Shown: piece after piece, positions 53,325 through 62,498 of the stretch
How the letters are laid out: each line of letters starts with the position of its first letter
Position numbering within the stretch: position 1 is the stretch's first letter
NCBI GenBank assembly: GCA_038250235.1
Contig: JBBSCO010000005.1
Location: 20,691-84,690, forward strand
Length of the DNA: 64,000 nt
Direction of reading: 5' to 3'
DNA from: JAAUTS01 sp038250235
GTDB taxonomy: Bacteria; Verrucomicrobiota; Verrucomicrobiia; Methylacidiphilales; JAAUTS01
Translations under genes and position numbers: made by a program
The notes under the pieces: model-generated
Told to the model about the DNA's origin: nothing
What the model saw: the letters and a program-made list of their open reading frames with translations, nothing else
The model's database searches: none

Positions 53325-54314
53325 CTATTTCCGCTTATCCCGACCTGTTCCACCTGCTTTAGGATTTGTAAACGTTAATAGCCTGGAAGGATTTCTCACA
53401 AACAATCCTTCCAGAAGAAAGGCATCGAGCAAAGCGTCTTCCAGCTTTTTTTTCAGCCCAACCAACAGATAACCCAATCCCGGGCTTCCACCATAATGCT
53501 TCCAATAAGCCGGACGTCCAGCATCCATCCCAACCACCAACTGATCTGGAAATTCCGGCAGTAGCTCCTTGAGAAGTTCCAAGGTGGGATTTTCATCCCC
53601 CGTTTTCCAACGAAAAGCCGAATCATATTCCAGCGTCACTCCCTGCCGGAGAAGTTCACGGTGATAGGCCGGATCGGGTTTTTTATCCAGATGACACATC
53701 ATGATCCGTCCTGGATCAACTCCCTCCTCCCGGAACAGATAAAGTTGCTCATCCGCTGCGGTTCCCTGTTCGGTATGTGTCATGACCGGGCAACCTGTGC
53801 GGTGATGCACTTTGGCCGCCACACGGAAAAGCTCCCGCTCTCTGGAGGTAAGACGTCCGAAACTCGACGCCACCTTCATGATGCCCGCCCTGGCTGAGGA
53901 ACGTTTCACGTGTGGACCGCCATAATCATACTCGTCAATCCCTTCCTCAATTTCTGCGGCAAAAAGGTCAGCGAGCACATCCGGCTCATAAACCCGCGAC
54001 CAATGTCCCGGAGGATAATATCTGTCATGTTGCAGGCCCGTCGTTGCTATCACCCGGATGCCGCTACGCTTGGAAATTTCCAATAGCTTCCTGATATTCC
54101 GCCCGGTTCCGCACGGCGTCGCCTCCACCACGGACGAACAACCCAGATCACGGATCTCCATTAATTCCTTTACCGCATTTTCCACGGAATTCAGGCACTG
54201 ATCGGGAAAGACCTGGGTCGCATAACTTGCATCCGTGATGAGATGCTCGTGGGAATAGCAGCAACCCAGATATTCCGGGGGGATATCCCCGCTGATGGTG
54301 CGTATCACGCTCAT
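53325..54314 (-). CDS. Phosphotriesterase-family amidohydrolase
   Basis: A TIM-barrel metal hydrolase of 329 residues. The binuclear site is conserved: His22 and His24 (YSHEHL), Lys147 as the probable carboxylated bridge (ARAGIMK), His180 (MTHTEQG), His208 (MCHLDKK) and Asp264 (GMDAGRP). Family members act as lactonases or phosphotriesterases; the natural substrate is likely a lactone or sugar phosphate, but cannot be read from sequence. It overlaps the TIM-barrel isomerase gene by 4 bases. Confidence 0.85.
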   Translation of the reverse strand: MSVIRTISGDIPPEYLGCCYSHEHLITDASYATQVFPDQCLNSVENAVKELMEIRDLGCSSVVEATPCGTGRNIRKLLEISKRSGIRVIATTGLQHDRYYPPGHWSRVYEPDVLADLFAAEIEEGIDEYDYGGPHVKRSSARAGIMKVASSFGRLTSRERELFRVAAKVHHRTGCPVMTHTEQGTAADEQLYLFREEGVDPGRIMMCHLDKKPDPAYHRELLRQGVTLEYDSAFRWKTGDENPTLELLKELLPEFPDQLVVGMDAGRPAYWKHYGGSPGLGYLLVGLKKKLEDALLDAFLLEGLFVRNPSRLLTFTNPKAGGTGRDKRK

Positions 54315-55087
54315 TGCCCGAAGACCTTTTTCACAAACTCAAGATCTCCCGCCACCACTTCCGGGGATGCTGGAGGGGTCTCCAGAATCAGCCAGCCCGC
54401 ATACCCCATCTGCCTTAAAAGATCCGCACAGGCCCCCAAAGGAACCCGGCCCTGACCCGGTCGACAATCCCCCAGATGTTCTTTAAAGTCTTTGATGTGA
54501 ACCGAAACAACGAGCGGACCAAGCTTTTCCAATTCCTGCCGGGGTTCGAGTCCGTGGAACAGCGGATTGGCCAGATCAAAATAGCAGCCGAAGGCCGGTG
54601 ACCCAATTTCCGCCGCGAGCTCCAGTATGCCCTGCGCGGGTAGGTCCCCTTCATAGGCCAGGATGACGCCGCGTCTTTCCGCTTCAGCGCACAAAGGCTT
54701 CAAACGGGCGACAACCCGTTTGCGTGAATCGGAATTCCTCAGACTGGCCTCATTGAAAAACGGAACTAAAAAAATACCAACCCCCAATACCTCCGCCCAT
54801 TCGAAACAATGCCACACATCATCCACCGCTGCTTCGCTTGTTTTTTCATCCGGACTAACAAGCCCCCCCTGATTGTGGTGGCTGAGCGAAAGACTGGGAA
54901 CCTGGATTCCCGTCTCCAGCTTTACCTTCTTCAATGAACCCAAGCGAACCCGGCCCGGATCGGAAAGCTGCTCACGGGTCGACACCACTTCCACACCGTC
55001 AAAACCCAGGGACCTCGCCTGCCTGAAAATATCAGGATCTCCAGTGGCCTGGATCACATAATCTCGCAAACCAATCGGGCGGCGCAT
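54311..55087 (-). CDS. Sugar phosphate isomerase/epimerase-like TIM-barrel protein
   Basis: A 258-residue protein of the AP endonuclease 2/xylose-isomerase-like barrel. Visible are GFDGVEVVS, LAYEGDLPAQG with the acidic metal ligand, FGCYFDLANPLFHG and VSVHIKDFKE, each matching metal-binding strands of the family. It is co-translated with the phosphotriesterase-like gene, so both may act in one sugar or lactone catabolic step. Confidence 0.85.
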   Translation of the reverse strand: MRRPIGLRDYVIQATGDPDIFRQARSLGFDGVEVVSTREQLSDPGRVRLGSLKKVKLETGIQVPSLSLSHHNQGGLVSPDEKTSEAAVDDVWHCFEWAEVLGVGIFLVPFFNEASLRNSDSRKRVVARLKPLCAEAERRGVILAYEGDLPAQGILELAAEIGSPAFGCYFDLANPLFHGLEPRQELEKLGPLVVSVHIKDFKEHLGDCRPGQGRVPLGACADLLRQMGYAGWLILETPPASPEVVAGDLEFVKKVFGQ

Positions 55088-55160
55088 GGTTTCAAGCTGC
55101 CTAGCTCCCGGAATTCTTCAAGACTGGACAAGCACCCTACCGTGTTTCAGGGTACACGAC

Positions 55161-57170
55161 ATGAGGCTGCTTTTCCACGGTGTCATTTTCCTGGGTTCGT
55201 TCCTACTCTTCCAAATCCAACCCATGGCAGCGAAACAGCTTCTACCCATCTACGGCGGCTCTGCGGCCGTCTGGTCAGCCTGCATGCTCTTTTTTCAGGT
55301 CCTACTCCTTTTGGGTTACTCTTACAGTCATGCAGTACAGAAATGCCCCGGCCGTTATCAGTTGGCCTTGCATTCTCTTCTCCTTCTGACAGTCATCCTA
55401 CTGCTTCCCGCAACCCCGGCCGCGGCAGGAAGTCCCGGGCCCTGGCCTGTGCTTAGCTTGCTTCAGGCACTCAGTCTCGGCATCGGACCAACTTTTTTTA
55501 TTCTCTCTACCACAAGCCCCTTGGTACAAAGCTGGGCCGTGCGGTGCTCGCTTCCCCATCCCTACCAACTTTACACTACTTCCAATATCGCCTCACTGGC
55601 TGCACTCTTGAGTTACCCATTCCTGGTGGAACCCTTTTTTAGTCTGGGAGATCAATTTGCTTTCTGGAAAGTAATGTTCGCCACTTTTTGTCTGCTCTGT
55701 TTCAGCACTCACCTGGCCACCCTTTTCTCACGCAAAACGTCCCGTCTCCCCTCCTCCCCAATCCCGGACACAGAAGGCAACCAGGCGGTAACAGATACTA
55801 AAACACTTGTTTCCTGGATCCTTTGGCCGGCTATTGGCTCCATTCTCCTACTGGGTTTCACCAGCCATATTTGCAGAGACATTGCTGTTATTCCGTTCCT
55901 TTGGGTTCTTCCCCTGAGTATCTACCTACTCTCCTTTATCTTTTGCTTCGCAAGGAAAACGATCTATCGCAGGAATCCTGCCGCCTTCGCGATGCTGGTC
56001 TTGGGTGTGCTTTATTCCATTCCTTGGACCGGAGGCGTCCGCGCCCCGGCTTATCTGGGCATCACCATCTGTAGCCTGGCCCTTTTCTGTGGCACCATGA
56101 TCGCACACGGCGAGCTAGTTTCCCGCAAACCGGAAGCACGCCACCTGACTCGATTTTACCTTTGTATGTCGCTGGGGGGGGCTTTGGGAGGTGTTTTTGC
56201 CACACTGGCCGCTCCTTTCCTCTTCGAAAGTTATTTCGAACTACCCCTAACCATGTCCGTCCTGACCGGTATTTGCCTTCTCTGGCTACAACCAGCCATC
56301 CGTGGGCGGCCTCTGCTCAAGTATAGCTGCATGACGGCACAGGCACTTGTCCTGGCCTTTGCCATCGTCCCGATTTTCATGGGACGAAGTTCCGTCCTGT
56401 ATCAAAACAGGAATTTTTACGGAGTGATCAAAGTTCGAGAAGATGAAAAGACCGTCTCGCTGACCGATGGACGGATCGAACACGGGAACAGATACCGGGA
56501 TCCCGCCCGGCAGCAGGAACCTCTTGGCTACTATACTCCAAACTCAGGCATCGGACAGGCACTGCAGAGTCTGCCCACAGGACAGGGGCGCAGGATCGGA
56601 GTCATTGGAGTTGGTGCCGGAACAGTCTGCGCCTACGCCAAGCCCGGCGATGAGTGGTGGCTTTTTGAGCTGAATCCGGCGGTTCAGAAAGCGGCCCGTG
56701 ATTATTTCCATTATCTGGAAAAAATTTCCGGGCCCTATGAATTTCTGATAGGTGATGGAAGACTGCAACTGTCGCAGAGCGATGCTTCGGACTTCGATCT
56801 CATTCTGCTTGATGCCTTCAGCAGTGATTCAGTCCCTGTACATCTGCTCACACGGGAAGCCTTTCAATTGTACTTCGAGCGCTTGAAACCTGTGGGATTG
56901 TTGGTCGTCCATATCACCAACGGCCACATCAACTTTGAACCTCTAATGGCAGCTGTGGCCAGAGACCTGGATTTGCATGTATCCATCATCCACTCTGTTG
57001 AAAACACCAAAGAGCGTTACGCTGCATCCTATGCTGTTTTCTCCCGCGAAACCTGGGCTCCGGTGCTCCTGGAGCGGAGCAGATCCCTATCCCCCAGTGT
57101 GGACCCCGGCATCAGGCCCTGGACCGATGATTACAGCAATCTTTTTCAACTGATGCGAAAACCCTTTTAA
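55161..57170 (+). CDS. Membrane-fused spermidine synthase-like protein
   Basis: A 669-residue protein with an N-terminal domain of about ten helices, starting FLGSFLLFQIQPMAAKQLLP, fused to a soluble C-terminal spermidine-synthase-like domain (from about 420) with EHGNRYRDPARQQEPLGYY, GVIGVGAGTVCAYAKPGD, FELNPAVQKAARDY and LILLDAFSSDSVPVHLLTREA. Such membrane fusions are widespread; polyamine synthesis by them is not established. ATG at 55161 is used; upstream frame is open but lacks the family N-terminus. Confidence 0.85.
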   Translation: MRLLFHGVIFLGSFLLFQIQPMAAKQLLPIYGGSAAVWSACMLFFQVLLLLGYSYSHAVQKCPGRYQLALHSLLLLTVILLLPATPAAAGSPGPWPVLSLLQALSLGIGPTFFILSTTSPLVQSWAVRCSLPHPYQLYTTSNIASLAALLSYPFLVEPFFSLGDQFAFWKVMFATFCLLCFSTHLATLFSRKTSRLPSSPIPDTEGNQAVTDTKTLVSWILWPAIGSILLLGFTSHICRDIAVIPFLWVLPLSIYLLSFIFCFARKTIYRRNPAAFAMLVLGVLYSIPWTGGVRAPAYLGITICSLALFCGTMIAHGELVSRKPEARHLTRFYLCMSLGGALGGVFATLAAPFLFESYFELPLTMSVLTGICLLWLQPAIRGRPLLKYSCMTAQALVLAFAIVPIFMGRSSVLYQNRNFYGVIKVREDEKTVSLTDGRIEHGNRYRDPARQQEPLGYYTPNSGIGQALQSLPTGQGRRIGVIGVGAGTVCAYAKPGDEWWLFELNPAVQKAARDYFHYLEKISGPYEFLIGDGRLQLSQSDASDFDLILLDAFSSDSVPVHLLTREAFQLYFERLKPVGLLVVHITNGHINFEPLMAAVARDLDLHVSIIHSVENTKERYAASYAVFSRETWAPVLLERSRSLSPSVDPGIRPWTDDYSNLFQLMRKPF

Positions 57171-57175
57171 CCGTG

Positions 57176-57990
57176 ATGAAAACACCCCGGAAACAACATT
57201 TTCTTGTTGGAGTGTTCATTCTGTTGCCCTCATTCTCCTGGCCTGTGTCAACTTCCTGCTACTTTCTTTCTACAGGGACGTGGGCCAATCCCACAAATGG
57301 GTCGCAAACAGTAATTTGGTAAACACCAGCATCCACCTCCTTTTAAAAAACCTTTTGGATGCGGAAACAGGTCAACCGGGATATCTTTTGACAGCCCGCG
57401 ACACCTATCTTGAACCCTATCAAAACGCACCAGAAGTCATCGATCAAAAATTCGCGCTTCTCAGCAACCTCACGCGGGACAATCCCGCCCAGCAGGAACT
57501 CCTCTTCCAGATAAAAATCCAGATACAACTGCGCCGGGACTTTCCCGCACGGGCCATAGCCCTGAAAAAAGCAGGACAAGATGCGGAAGCTCTCCGCGTT
57601 GTTTTAAATGACAAAGGAAAAGCCGCCATGGACGAAATCCGCCTTTTGACAGCCGCGATGACCCGTCATGAGGAACTGTTGCTCAAGGAAAGACAACTGA
57701 AGGTGGATTCGCATGCCCGCTTCAGCCACCATCTGTCCCTTTCCCTCATGCTTCTGGATACAGTGGCCCTGGCAGCCATCGTCTATATGCCTAAGCGCAT
57801 GGAGGCATTGAACCGCATTCTCACAGTTTGTGCCTGGTCAAAAACCATTAATAGCGGCGGGCGATGGATCAGTTTTGAATCCTATCTCAGAGAGCAATTC
57901 GGAATCTCTGTCAGCCACGGGATATCCTAGGAAATTTTCAACAAACTAATGCGTGAAATAAAACAGCCGGAAACTTTCAGTAAAAAATGA
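57176..57990 (+). pseudogene. CHASE3-domain protein with frameshift and internal stop
   Basis: The ATG at 57176 gives KTPRKQHFLVGVFIL; the natural continuation of this first membrane helix, VALILLACVNFLLL, is in another frame after a missing base near 57221-57223. The frame then holds a CHASE3 sensor domain (LLKNLLDAETGQPGYLLT, about 57330-57700) and a second helix. A conserved tail module follows: ILTVCAWSKTINSGGRWISF, then FGISVSHGIS. TAG at 57928-57930 interrupts it, and EIFNKLMREIKQ continues to TGA at 57990. So two lesions disrupt an otherwise readable gene. Confidence 0.75.
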
Positions 57991-57998
57991 AGCATTGG

Positions 57999-59036
57999 CT
58001 ACTCCAGTCGTATACCACGCATTGCGTCAAATTTTTCCACCAGTTGAAACTCCCGGCCCGCTGATGCGGGATTCTCACCCCGTTGCTCGATCCGTTCCAG
58101 GCCAATGGGACCCAGCCAACCTGAAGCTCTTTTCAAGTAGGAAACTTTGGCCGGATCAATCATCATCAGGCGGGCCGCTGTCGCGTCGACAGAGACCGGG
58201 TTCCGGCCCATTACCACAACCCCCGCAGCTTTGGCAGTGCCCATGATGGGACCATCCCCCTCCATCCCCACAATGCCGTCCACGATGGAAAAGTGGGGCT
58301 TCACTGTGGCGGTCAGATCAAGAATGGAGTTTTGCACCCCGGCATAATGCAGCACGTTTTTGGGCCAGCCGTAGTAGATGCCGGGAAGTACCCCGAACAG
58401 ATTCTTCATCGACAGTGTCACTCCCGCCCAGTGATGGGTTTTCAATTTCGGCATGGAAACGATCCAGTCCACTCTTTTGAAAAGTTCCGGCAGCGTCAGC
58501 GTTGCCAACCCCGTGCAGGCTCCCAGATTTAAAGCACGATAACCCGTTTCATAATTCAGATCAGTGTATGTTATTCGGTCCTCCCGGAGAACTTCCCCCA
58601 GTCCGGAGGCTTCCAACACATCTGCGGAATCCCGACGGTGCCCAGAACCTTCCGCCACCAGAACCTTGGCCGCCCCCAGATGCAAAAATGCCTCGATGGC
58701 TGCACGAACCATCAATGGATGGGTGTTGATATGCTCTTCCGTTCTCTGAGGCTCAACAAGGTTCGGCTTCAGCAGGATCGTTTTGCCTAAAAGTTCTTCT
58801 TTTTTTACTCCGAGTTCATGAAATCCTTGCAGAAGGATTCCTGACAGATTGACTGAATAATTTGAAGCACTTCCGACAAACACTTGTGAGGAAAATCCAG
58901 CCTCCTTGGCCGGATCCCATGGCAGCTCACGATGAACCCAGGCATGCACGCCTTCTTTGGTCAGGAAAGCTCCGGTTCCCACCACCAGACCGGCTTTGAT
59001 TACCTGGCGCCTCGTCCACTTTGGCGTCGCGCTCAC
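57999..59036 (-). CDS. DUF362-domain protein with Tat signal
   Basis: A 345-residue secreted or membrane-associated protein. The Tat-type signal TRRQVIKAGLVVGTGAFLT is at residues about 8-26. DUF362 features follow: GKTILLKPNLVEPQ, THPLMVRAAIEAF, GSGHRRDS, VSMPKLKTHHWAGVTLSMKN and a final DATAARLM region. The start is GTG at 59036, in a 4-base overlap (GTGA) with the preceding gene's stop; a longer frame upstream lacks support. DUF362 proteins are related to iron-sulfur proteins but their function is unknown. Confidence 0.85.
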   Translation of the reverse strand: MSATPKWTRRQVIKAGLVVGTGAFLTKEGVHAWVHRELPWDPAKEAGFSSQVFVGSASNYSVNLSGILLQGFHELGVKKEELLGKTILLKPNLVEPQRTEEHINTHPLMVRAAIEAFLHLGAAKVLVAEGSGHRRDSADVLEASGLGEVLREDRITYTDLNYETGYRALNLGACTGLATLTLPELFKRVDWIVSMPKLKTHHWAGVTLSMKNLFGVLPGIYYGWPKNVLHYAGVQNSILDLTATVKPHFSIVDGIVGMEGDGPIMGTAKAAGVVVMGRNPVSVDATAARLMMIDPAKVSYLKRASGWLGPIGLERIEQRGENPASAGREFQLVEKFDAMRGIRLE

Positions 59037-59926
59037 AACCGGCCCTCCCGGTGAAACCCAAGCACGTTGGCACCCTGACTCAACGTCAGAAACGACCAGG
59101 CCATGCAAAGAAGGCTCAACCACTCCGTTTGACAGTAATCCCTTTGTTGCTCCACCAGCACCTGCTCCAAAACAGGAAGATCCTTCTTTGTACCAATGGC
59201 CATCAAACCCCAGGCAAGGGTCAAAGGTCCGGTTGCCGGACGGAGATACTGCCTAAGTAACTGCACACTGGAAACATGTCTCGCGTTCCGGATATCCAGA
59301 AGAGTCAATGCCATCGCCGTGCTTTCCGGAGTCGGCCTCAGCTCTGTTCCATACACAATGGTATTCCCGCAGTTCCATCCGCCGGAGGGAAGCTCCCTAT
59401 TTTTCAACAATTTGATTCCCTCCACATATCTTCTATGGCCTTCCAGTCCTGCGGATCTTAGAGCCAGGAGAGCCAACGCCGTTGAGTCCACCCAAGAGCT
59501 TGTCCCAGCAACCCAAGGCCATCCCTTCAGGCTTTGATCATGTGCCAACCCCCATGCATTGATGTAACTCCAGTTGCCGGAAATACTTAAAATATAATCA
59601 AGCGCCTTTTTCGCACAAACCTCAAATTCAGGCATCCCCTGCCAGGCCCAGGCCGCAACGTATGTGATCCAAACAGCCGAAGACTCTTCCTCAGCCATCA
59701 GCACACTTCCATTTTCTTGTTGATAGGCTTTGAGATAATTTCCGGCCTCCACAACCAAAGCACCCGTCTCCCCACAACTACGCAGGGCCAACAATGTCCA
59801 GGCCGTGACATCGGGACGCGAAGGATTGTTCAGCAACAGGGAAAATCCTCCATCTGGATTCCGCCTTTTTTTCAGCTCATCCAATGCAGGCTGAACAACA
59901 GAACTCGCGCGGTGTTGCAGGCTCAA
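59033..59926 (-). CDS. Terpene-cyclase-fold (prenyltransferase repeat) protein
   Basis: A 297-residue alpha-alpha barrel protein with QW-like repeats: RNPDGGFSLLLNNPS, QQENGSVLM, SGNWSYINAWG and PSGGWNCGNT. Repeats also have the WVDSTALALLALR and PESTAMALTLLDI helices of the squalene cyclase fold. No DxDD catalytic motif is present, so it is probably not an active cyclase. It overlaps the DUF362 gene by 4 bases, suggesting that both act in the same process. Confidence 0.75.
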   Translation of the reverse strand: MSLQHRASSVVQPALDELKKRRNPDGGFSLLLNNPSRPDVTAWTLLALRSCGETGALVVEAGNYLKAYQQENGSVLMAEEESSAVWITYVAAWAWQGMPEFEVCAKKALDYILSISGNWSYINAWGLAHDQSLKGWPWVAGTSSWVDSTALALLALRSAGLEGHRRYVEGIKLLKNRELPSGGWNCGNTIVYGTELRPTPESTAMALTLLDIRNARHVSSVQLLRQYLRPATGPLTLAWGLMAIGTKKDLPVLEQVLVEQQRDYCQTEWLSLLCMAWSFLTLSQGANVLGFHREGRL

Positions 59927-60012
59927 GATAATCCCACTTTACCGATTTTAACTGCTTGTTCAACAGCGATTGCAGTGGACAGGCTCCTCCGGGCTTTCCC
60001 CGCTCAATTGCC

Positions 60013-60837
60013 TCACGGTCCCGGCACTGGAATCAGCGGTATCACATTGGATTCCTGCACAGGAACTATTTCCGCTTCCTTTTCGTCCGGGTAACCCACT
60101 TTCATCAAAACGGATGCAGCCAGGTATCTTTTTACCAGCAAATCCAGGATAAACTCGGTTCCCACAACGGTTGTAGTCGCAGCCACCACCTCCACCTCGA
60201 GACCATCCAGGATTTTGCGGAAAGGCAACAATCCCTGGGCTCCTTTATAGCGGGCGGGACTACCGCTTTTCCTCACCCTCACTTCCGTGATTTCCTTTAG
60301 ATTCTTTCCCTGAATGAGAACTTTTTGAAGCTTCCCGTCCGGAGGAATCACCAGAGGTGCCGGGATGGTCGCCGTAACCACCGGTGCCAGAGGTTCAGCC
60401 ACTACAATCCGGCGGCCTGCTTTTACATCTGCGGCTTCGGCCAGAGTGGCGGTATCCGGCAAAGTTGCCTTGGGGTCGCCGACTTTAACCACAGCCAAGG
60501 AGAGAGGTAGGACGATCGGAGTTCCGTCCGATAGAGTTACAATTACCTGATAGTCCGCCACAAGGGGGCACGTAGTATTGGCGATGAAAGAAACGGTTCT
60601 GCGGTTCTCTGAAGCTGTTCCCAACCGACTATAAATGGCCCGCACCTGCTGCCCTTGGCGAAGAACCTGAACCTGCCGTAGTGACTGCAGACTCTTCCCG
60701 CGAAGAATGACCGTAACCTGTCGCCCTCCCGCCTCCAGATAAAGAACCTTTGGAACAACTTCCGTTATCTGGGCCTCAACTACCTGCCCCTGAAGAGCGG
60801 AGGCCACGCCGAGAAAGAGAGCCATCAAATATCTCAT
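60013..60837 (-). CDS. Secreted IPT/TIG-like repeat protein
   Basis: A 274-residue secreted protein: signal peptide RYLMALFLGVASALQGQ, then two repeats of a beta-rich Ig-like fold. They begin ITEVVPKVLYLEAGGRQVTV and LVIPPDGKLQKVLIQGKNLK and continue with RQVQVLRQGQQVRAIYS and ITEVRVRKSGSPARY, patterns typical of IPT/TIG domains. The role is unknown. It is 87 bases upstream of the terpene-cyclase-fold gene on the same strand and may be co-transcribed. Confidence 0.6.
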   Translation of the reverse strand: MRYLMALFLGVASALQGQVVEAQITEVVPKVLYLEAGGRQVTVILRGKSLQSLRQVQVLRQGQQVRAIYSRLGTASENRRTVSFIANTTCPLVADYQVIVTLSDGTPIVLPLSLAVVKVGDPKATLPDTATLAEAADVKAGRRIVVAEPLAPVVTATIPAPLVIPPDGKLQKVLIQGKNLKEITEVRVRKSGSPARYKGAQGLLPFRKILDGLEVEVVAATTTVVGTEFILDLLVKRYLAASVLMKVGYPDEKEAEIVPVQESNVIPLIPVPGP

Positions 60838-60907
60838 AGCATTCTTAGAATGACGGATTCCAAGCCATAAAACAACTCTCCCCTCAATGTTTCTATACTA
60901 GCTGCCC

Positions 60908-60942
60908 AAAAAAAGAGGTGCTCCGCAAAACGAAGCACCTCT
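60908..60942 (-). terminator. Rho-independent terminator after the Flp pilin genes
   Basis: On the minus strand AGAGGTGCT and AGCACCTCT form a 9-base stem extended by a CG pair, with a loop of about 7-11 bases, followed by TTTTTTT. Confidence 0.85.
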
Positions 60943-60980
60943 AGCAAGGCTAATTCTTGATCGAGTTAATCTTTCTAGGA

Positions 60981-61157
60981 TCAGCTCAGAGCGCCGGTCA
61001 CCTCGCTGAAGATGTTCTTCAATTGGTTACCGAGGATGGTCAAGACAGCGATCACAACGATCGCCACCAGAGCCAGGATCAGGCCGTATTCAACGAGTGT
61101 CTGGCCTTTACGGCTTTTCACACGGTTCAGCATTTTAACGTAGAGTTCAGTCATCAT
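60981..61157 (-). CDS. Flp/Fap-type pilin 1
   Basis: A short type IVb pilin of 58 residues. The leader is processed at Gly18 in KSRKGQTLVEYGLILAL, with Glu and Tyr at +5 and +6 as in Flp pilins, followed by one hydrophobic helix and ILGNQLKNIF. The start at 61157 (MMTELY) has GGAG about 8 bases upstream; an ATG at 61163 is too close to it. A second flp gene lies upstream. No tad assembly genes are seen in the window. Confidence 0.85.
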   Translation of the reverse strand: MMTELYVKMLNRVKSRKGQTLVEYGLILALVAIVVIAVLTILGNQLKNIFSEVTGALS

Positions 61158-61230
61158 ATGCATTCTCCTATTTTTATTTGTTGTTTTCGTTTCCACACTA
61201 AGAAACAAAAAAGTTTCATTTTAAATTTTC

Positions 61231-61428
61231 TTAACTTGTTGCGTTTACAATGGCGGTCACGGTGGTGTCAAATGCGTTCCTGATCGAGTTGCTCATGGCA
61301 CCTAATACAACCATGGTTGAAACACTTATCAGTGCCAGGATGAGACCGTACTCAACCAATGTCTGTCCTTTTTTACAGCACCCCCAAGCATTTTGCTTGG
61401 CCCGATTTAAAGACAACATACATTTCAC
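61231..61428 (-). CDS. Flp/Fap-type pilin 2
   Basis: A 65-residue type IVb pilin. The leader MKCMLSLNRAKQNAWGCCKKG is followed by QTLVEYGLILALISVSTMVV, with cleavage after Gly21 and the Glu/Tyr pair at +5/+6, then SNSIRNAFDTTV. It shares the QTLVEYGLILAL core exactly with pilin 1 but the ends differ. It lies 74 bases upstream of pilin 1 and probably shares its transcript. Confidence 0.85.
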   Translation of the reverse strand: MKCMLSLNRAKQNAWGCCKKGQTLVEYGLILALISVSTMVVLGAMSNSIRNAFDTTVTAIVNATS

Positions 61429-61601
61429 CCCTCTAAATAAAGCTAAGGCCGTGCCACCCCTTCCTGGAATTGTTTTCTCTCTGTAGATTCCTTATCCTCC
61501 CTCACTCTTCTAGGCAATTTCCTGTAGGGGAAGGCATTTTTTGCCTACTATTGCCCACTTTTTTTCCCGATTATACCGTTTTTGCGTTGTGAGGATTGAG
61601 T

Positions 61602-61619
61602 GTGACACCATTTTGTCAC
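61602..61619. promoter_or_regulatory. Short palindrome upstream of the LpxH-like gene
   Basis: GTGACA (61602-61607) and TGTCAC (61614-61619) form a perfect 6-base inverted repeat with a 6-base spacer. It could be a regulator site. The spacing does not match the CRP consensus. Confidence 0.35.
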
Positions 61620-61678
61620 GAAATCGTTGCCTCAGCGTTATGTACATTTTTTACTGGCTCTGCTAGTTCTTCATTGCC

Positions 61679-62470
61679 ATGGGAAACTACCGCACCGCCT
61701 GGATCTCGGATATACACTTGGGAACAAGGGGCTCAAATGCCTCAGCTGTTCTGGAATTTCTACGCGACAACGAATTCGAGACGCTTTACCTGGTTGGCGA
61801 TATCATTGATATTTGGGCACTGCGTCGCGGCATTTACTGGCCTCAGGAGCACAACGATGTCGTCCAGAAAATTCTGCGTAAGGCCCGCAAAGGTTCTACT
61901 GTCATCTACATCCCGGGGAACCACGACGAGTTCATCTCCCATTTCCTCGGCCAATTTGGGGCTGTCACCCTCAAAAAGAACGATATTCACACCTGTGCGG
62001 ACGGAAAACGCATTCTGGTGATGCACGGTCACGAGTTGGATACTGTTGTTCAAAACCTGGGTTGGCTGGCCCACATCGGCGATTTGGGTTACAAAATATT
62101 ATTGGAGTTGAACAGCTTTGTAAATCTGGCCCGCCGCCTTACCGGTCAAAACTATTGGTCCCTTAGTGCTTACGTTAAAAACGAAGTGAAAAATGTGGTA
62201 AGCTTTATCGGTGACTTTGAGAATGCTGTTGTCCGTTATGCCAAAGACCAGCAAGTAGACGCCGTTCTGTGTGGGCACATCCACCATGCGGCCATCCGCG
62301 TTCTTCAGGATAAAATATATTATAACGCAGGGGATTGGGTTGAAAGCTGCACGGCGCTGGTGGAAAATTTTGATGGCTCGATTGAACTTTTACACCACAC
62401 CCCAACCCCATCGGGAAGTCACAATGTTGAGGATTTGGAAGAGGACACTTTGCTTGCGGCACTATCCTGA
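61679..62470 (+). CDS. UDP-2,3-diacylglucosamine diphosphatase-like metallophosphoesterase
   Basis: Calcineurin-like phosphoesterase of the LpxH class, 263 residues. All metal motifs are present: ISDIHLG (Asp11, His13), VGDIID (near residue 41), GNHDE (near 80), HGHELD (near 118) and GHIHH (near 200). LpxH hydrolyses UDP-2,3-diacylglucosamine in lipid A synthesis, but relatives also act on other substrates. The C-terminus extends as an acidic tail (EDLEEDTLLAAL). It is a single gene in the opposite direction to its neighbours. Confidence 0.75.
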   Translation: MGNYRTAWISDIHLGTRGSNASAVLEFLRDNEFETLYLVGDIIDIWALRRGIYWPQEHNDVVQKILRKARKGSTVIYIPGNHDEFISHFLGQFGAVTLKKNDIHTCADGKRILVMHGHELDTVVQNLGWLAHIGDLGYKILLELNSFVNLARRLTGQNYWSLSAYVKNEVKNVVSFIGDFENAVVRYAKDQQVDAVLCGHIHHAAIRVLQDKIYYNAGDWVESCTALVENFDGSIELLHHTPTPSGSHNVEDLEEDTLLAALS

Positions 62471-62498
62471 GCCCGTTGCCCAACCCGACATTCCTAAA

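Noticed and set aside
53325..54314. Organophosphate-degrading phosphotriesterase acquired by transfer
   Set aside because: The gene is paired and overlaps a sugar isomerase, and base composition looks like its neighbours, so native lactone or sugar metabolism is likelier.
61602..61619. CRP/FNR binding site before the LpxH-like gene
   Set aside because: The arms match a TGTGA-type half-site but the 10-base spacer does not fit the 6-base CRP consensus, and no CRP gene is seen.
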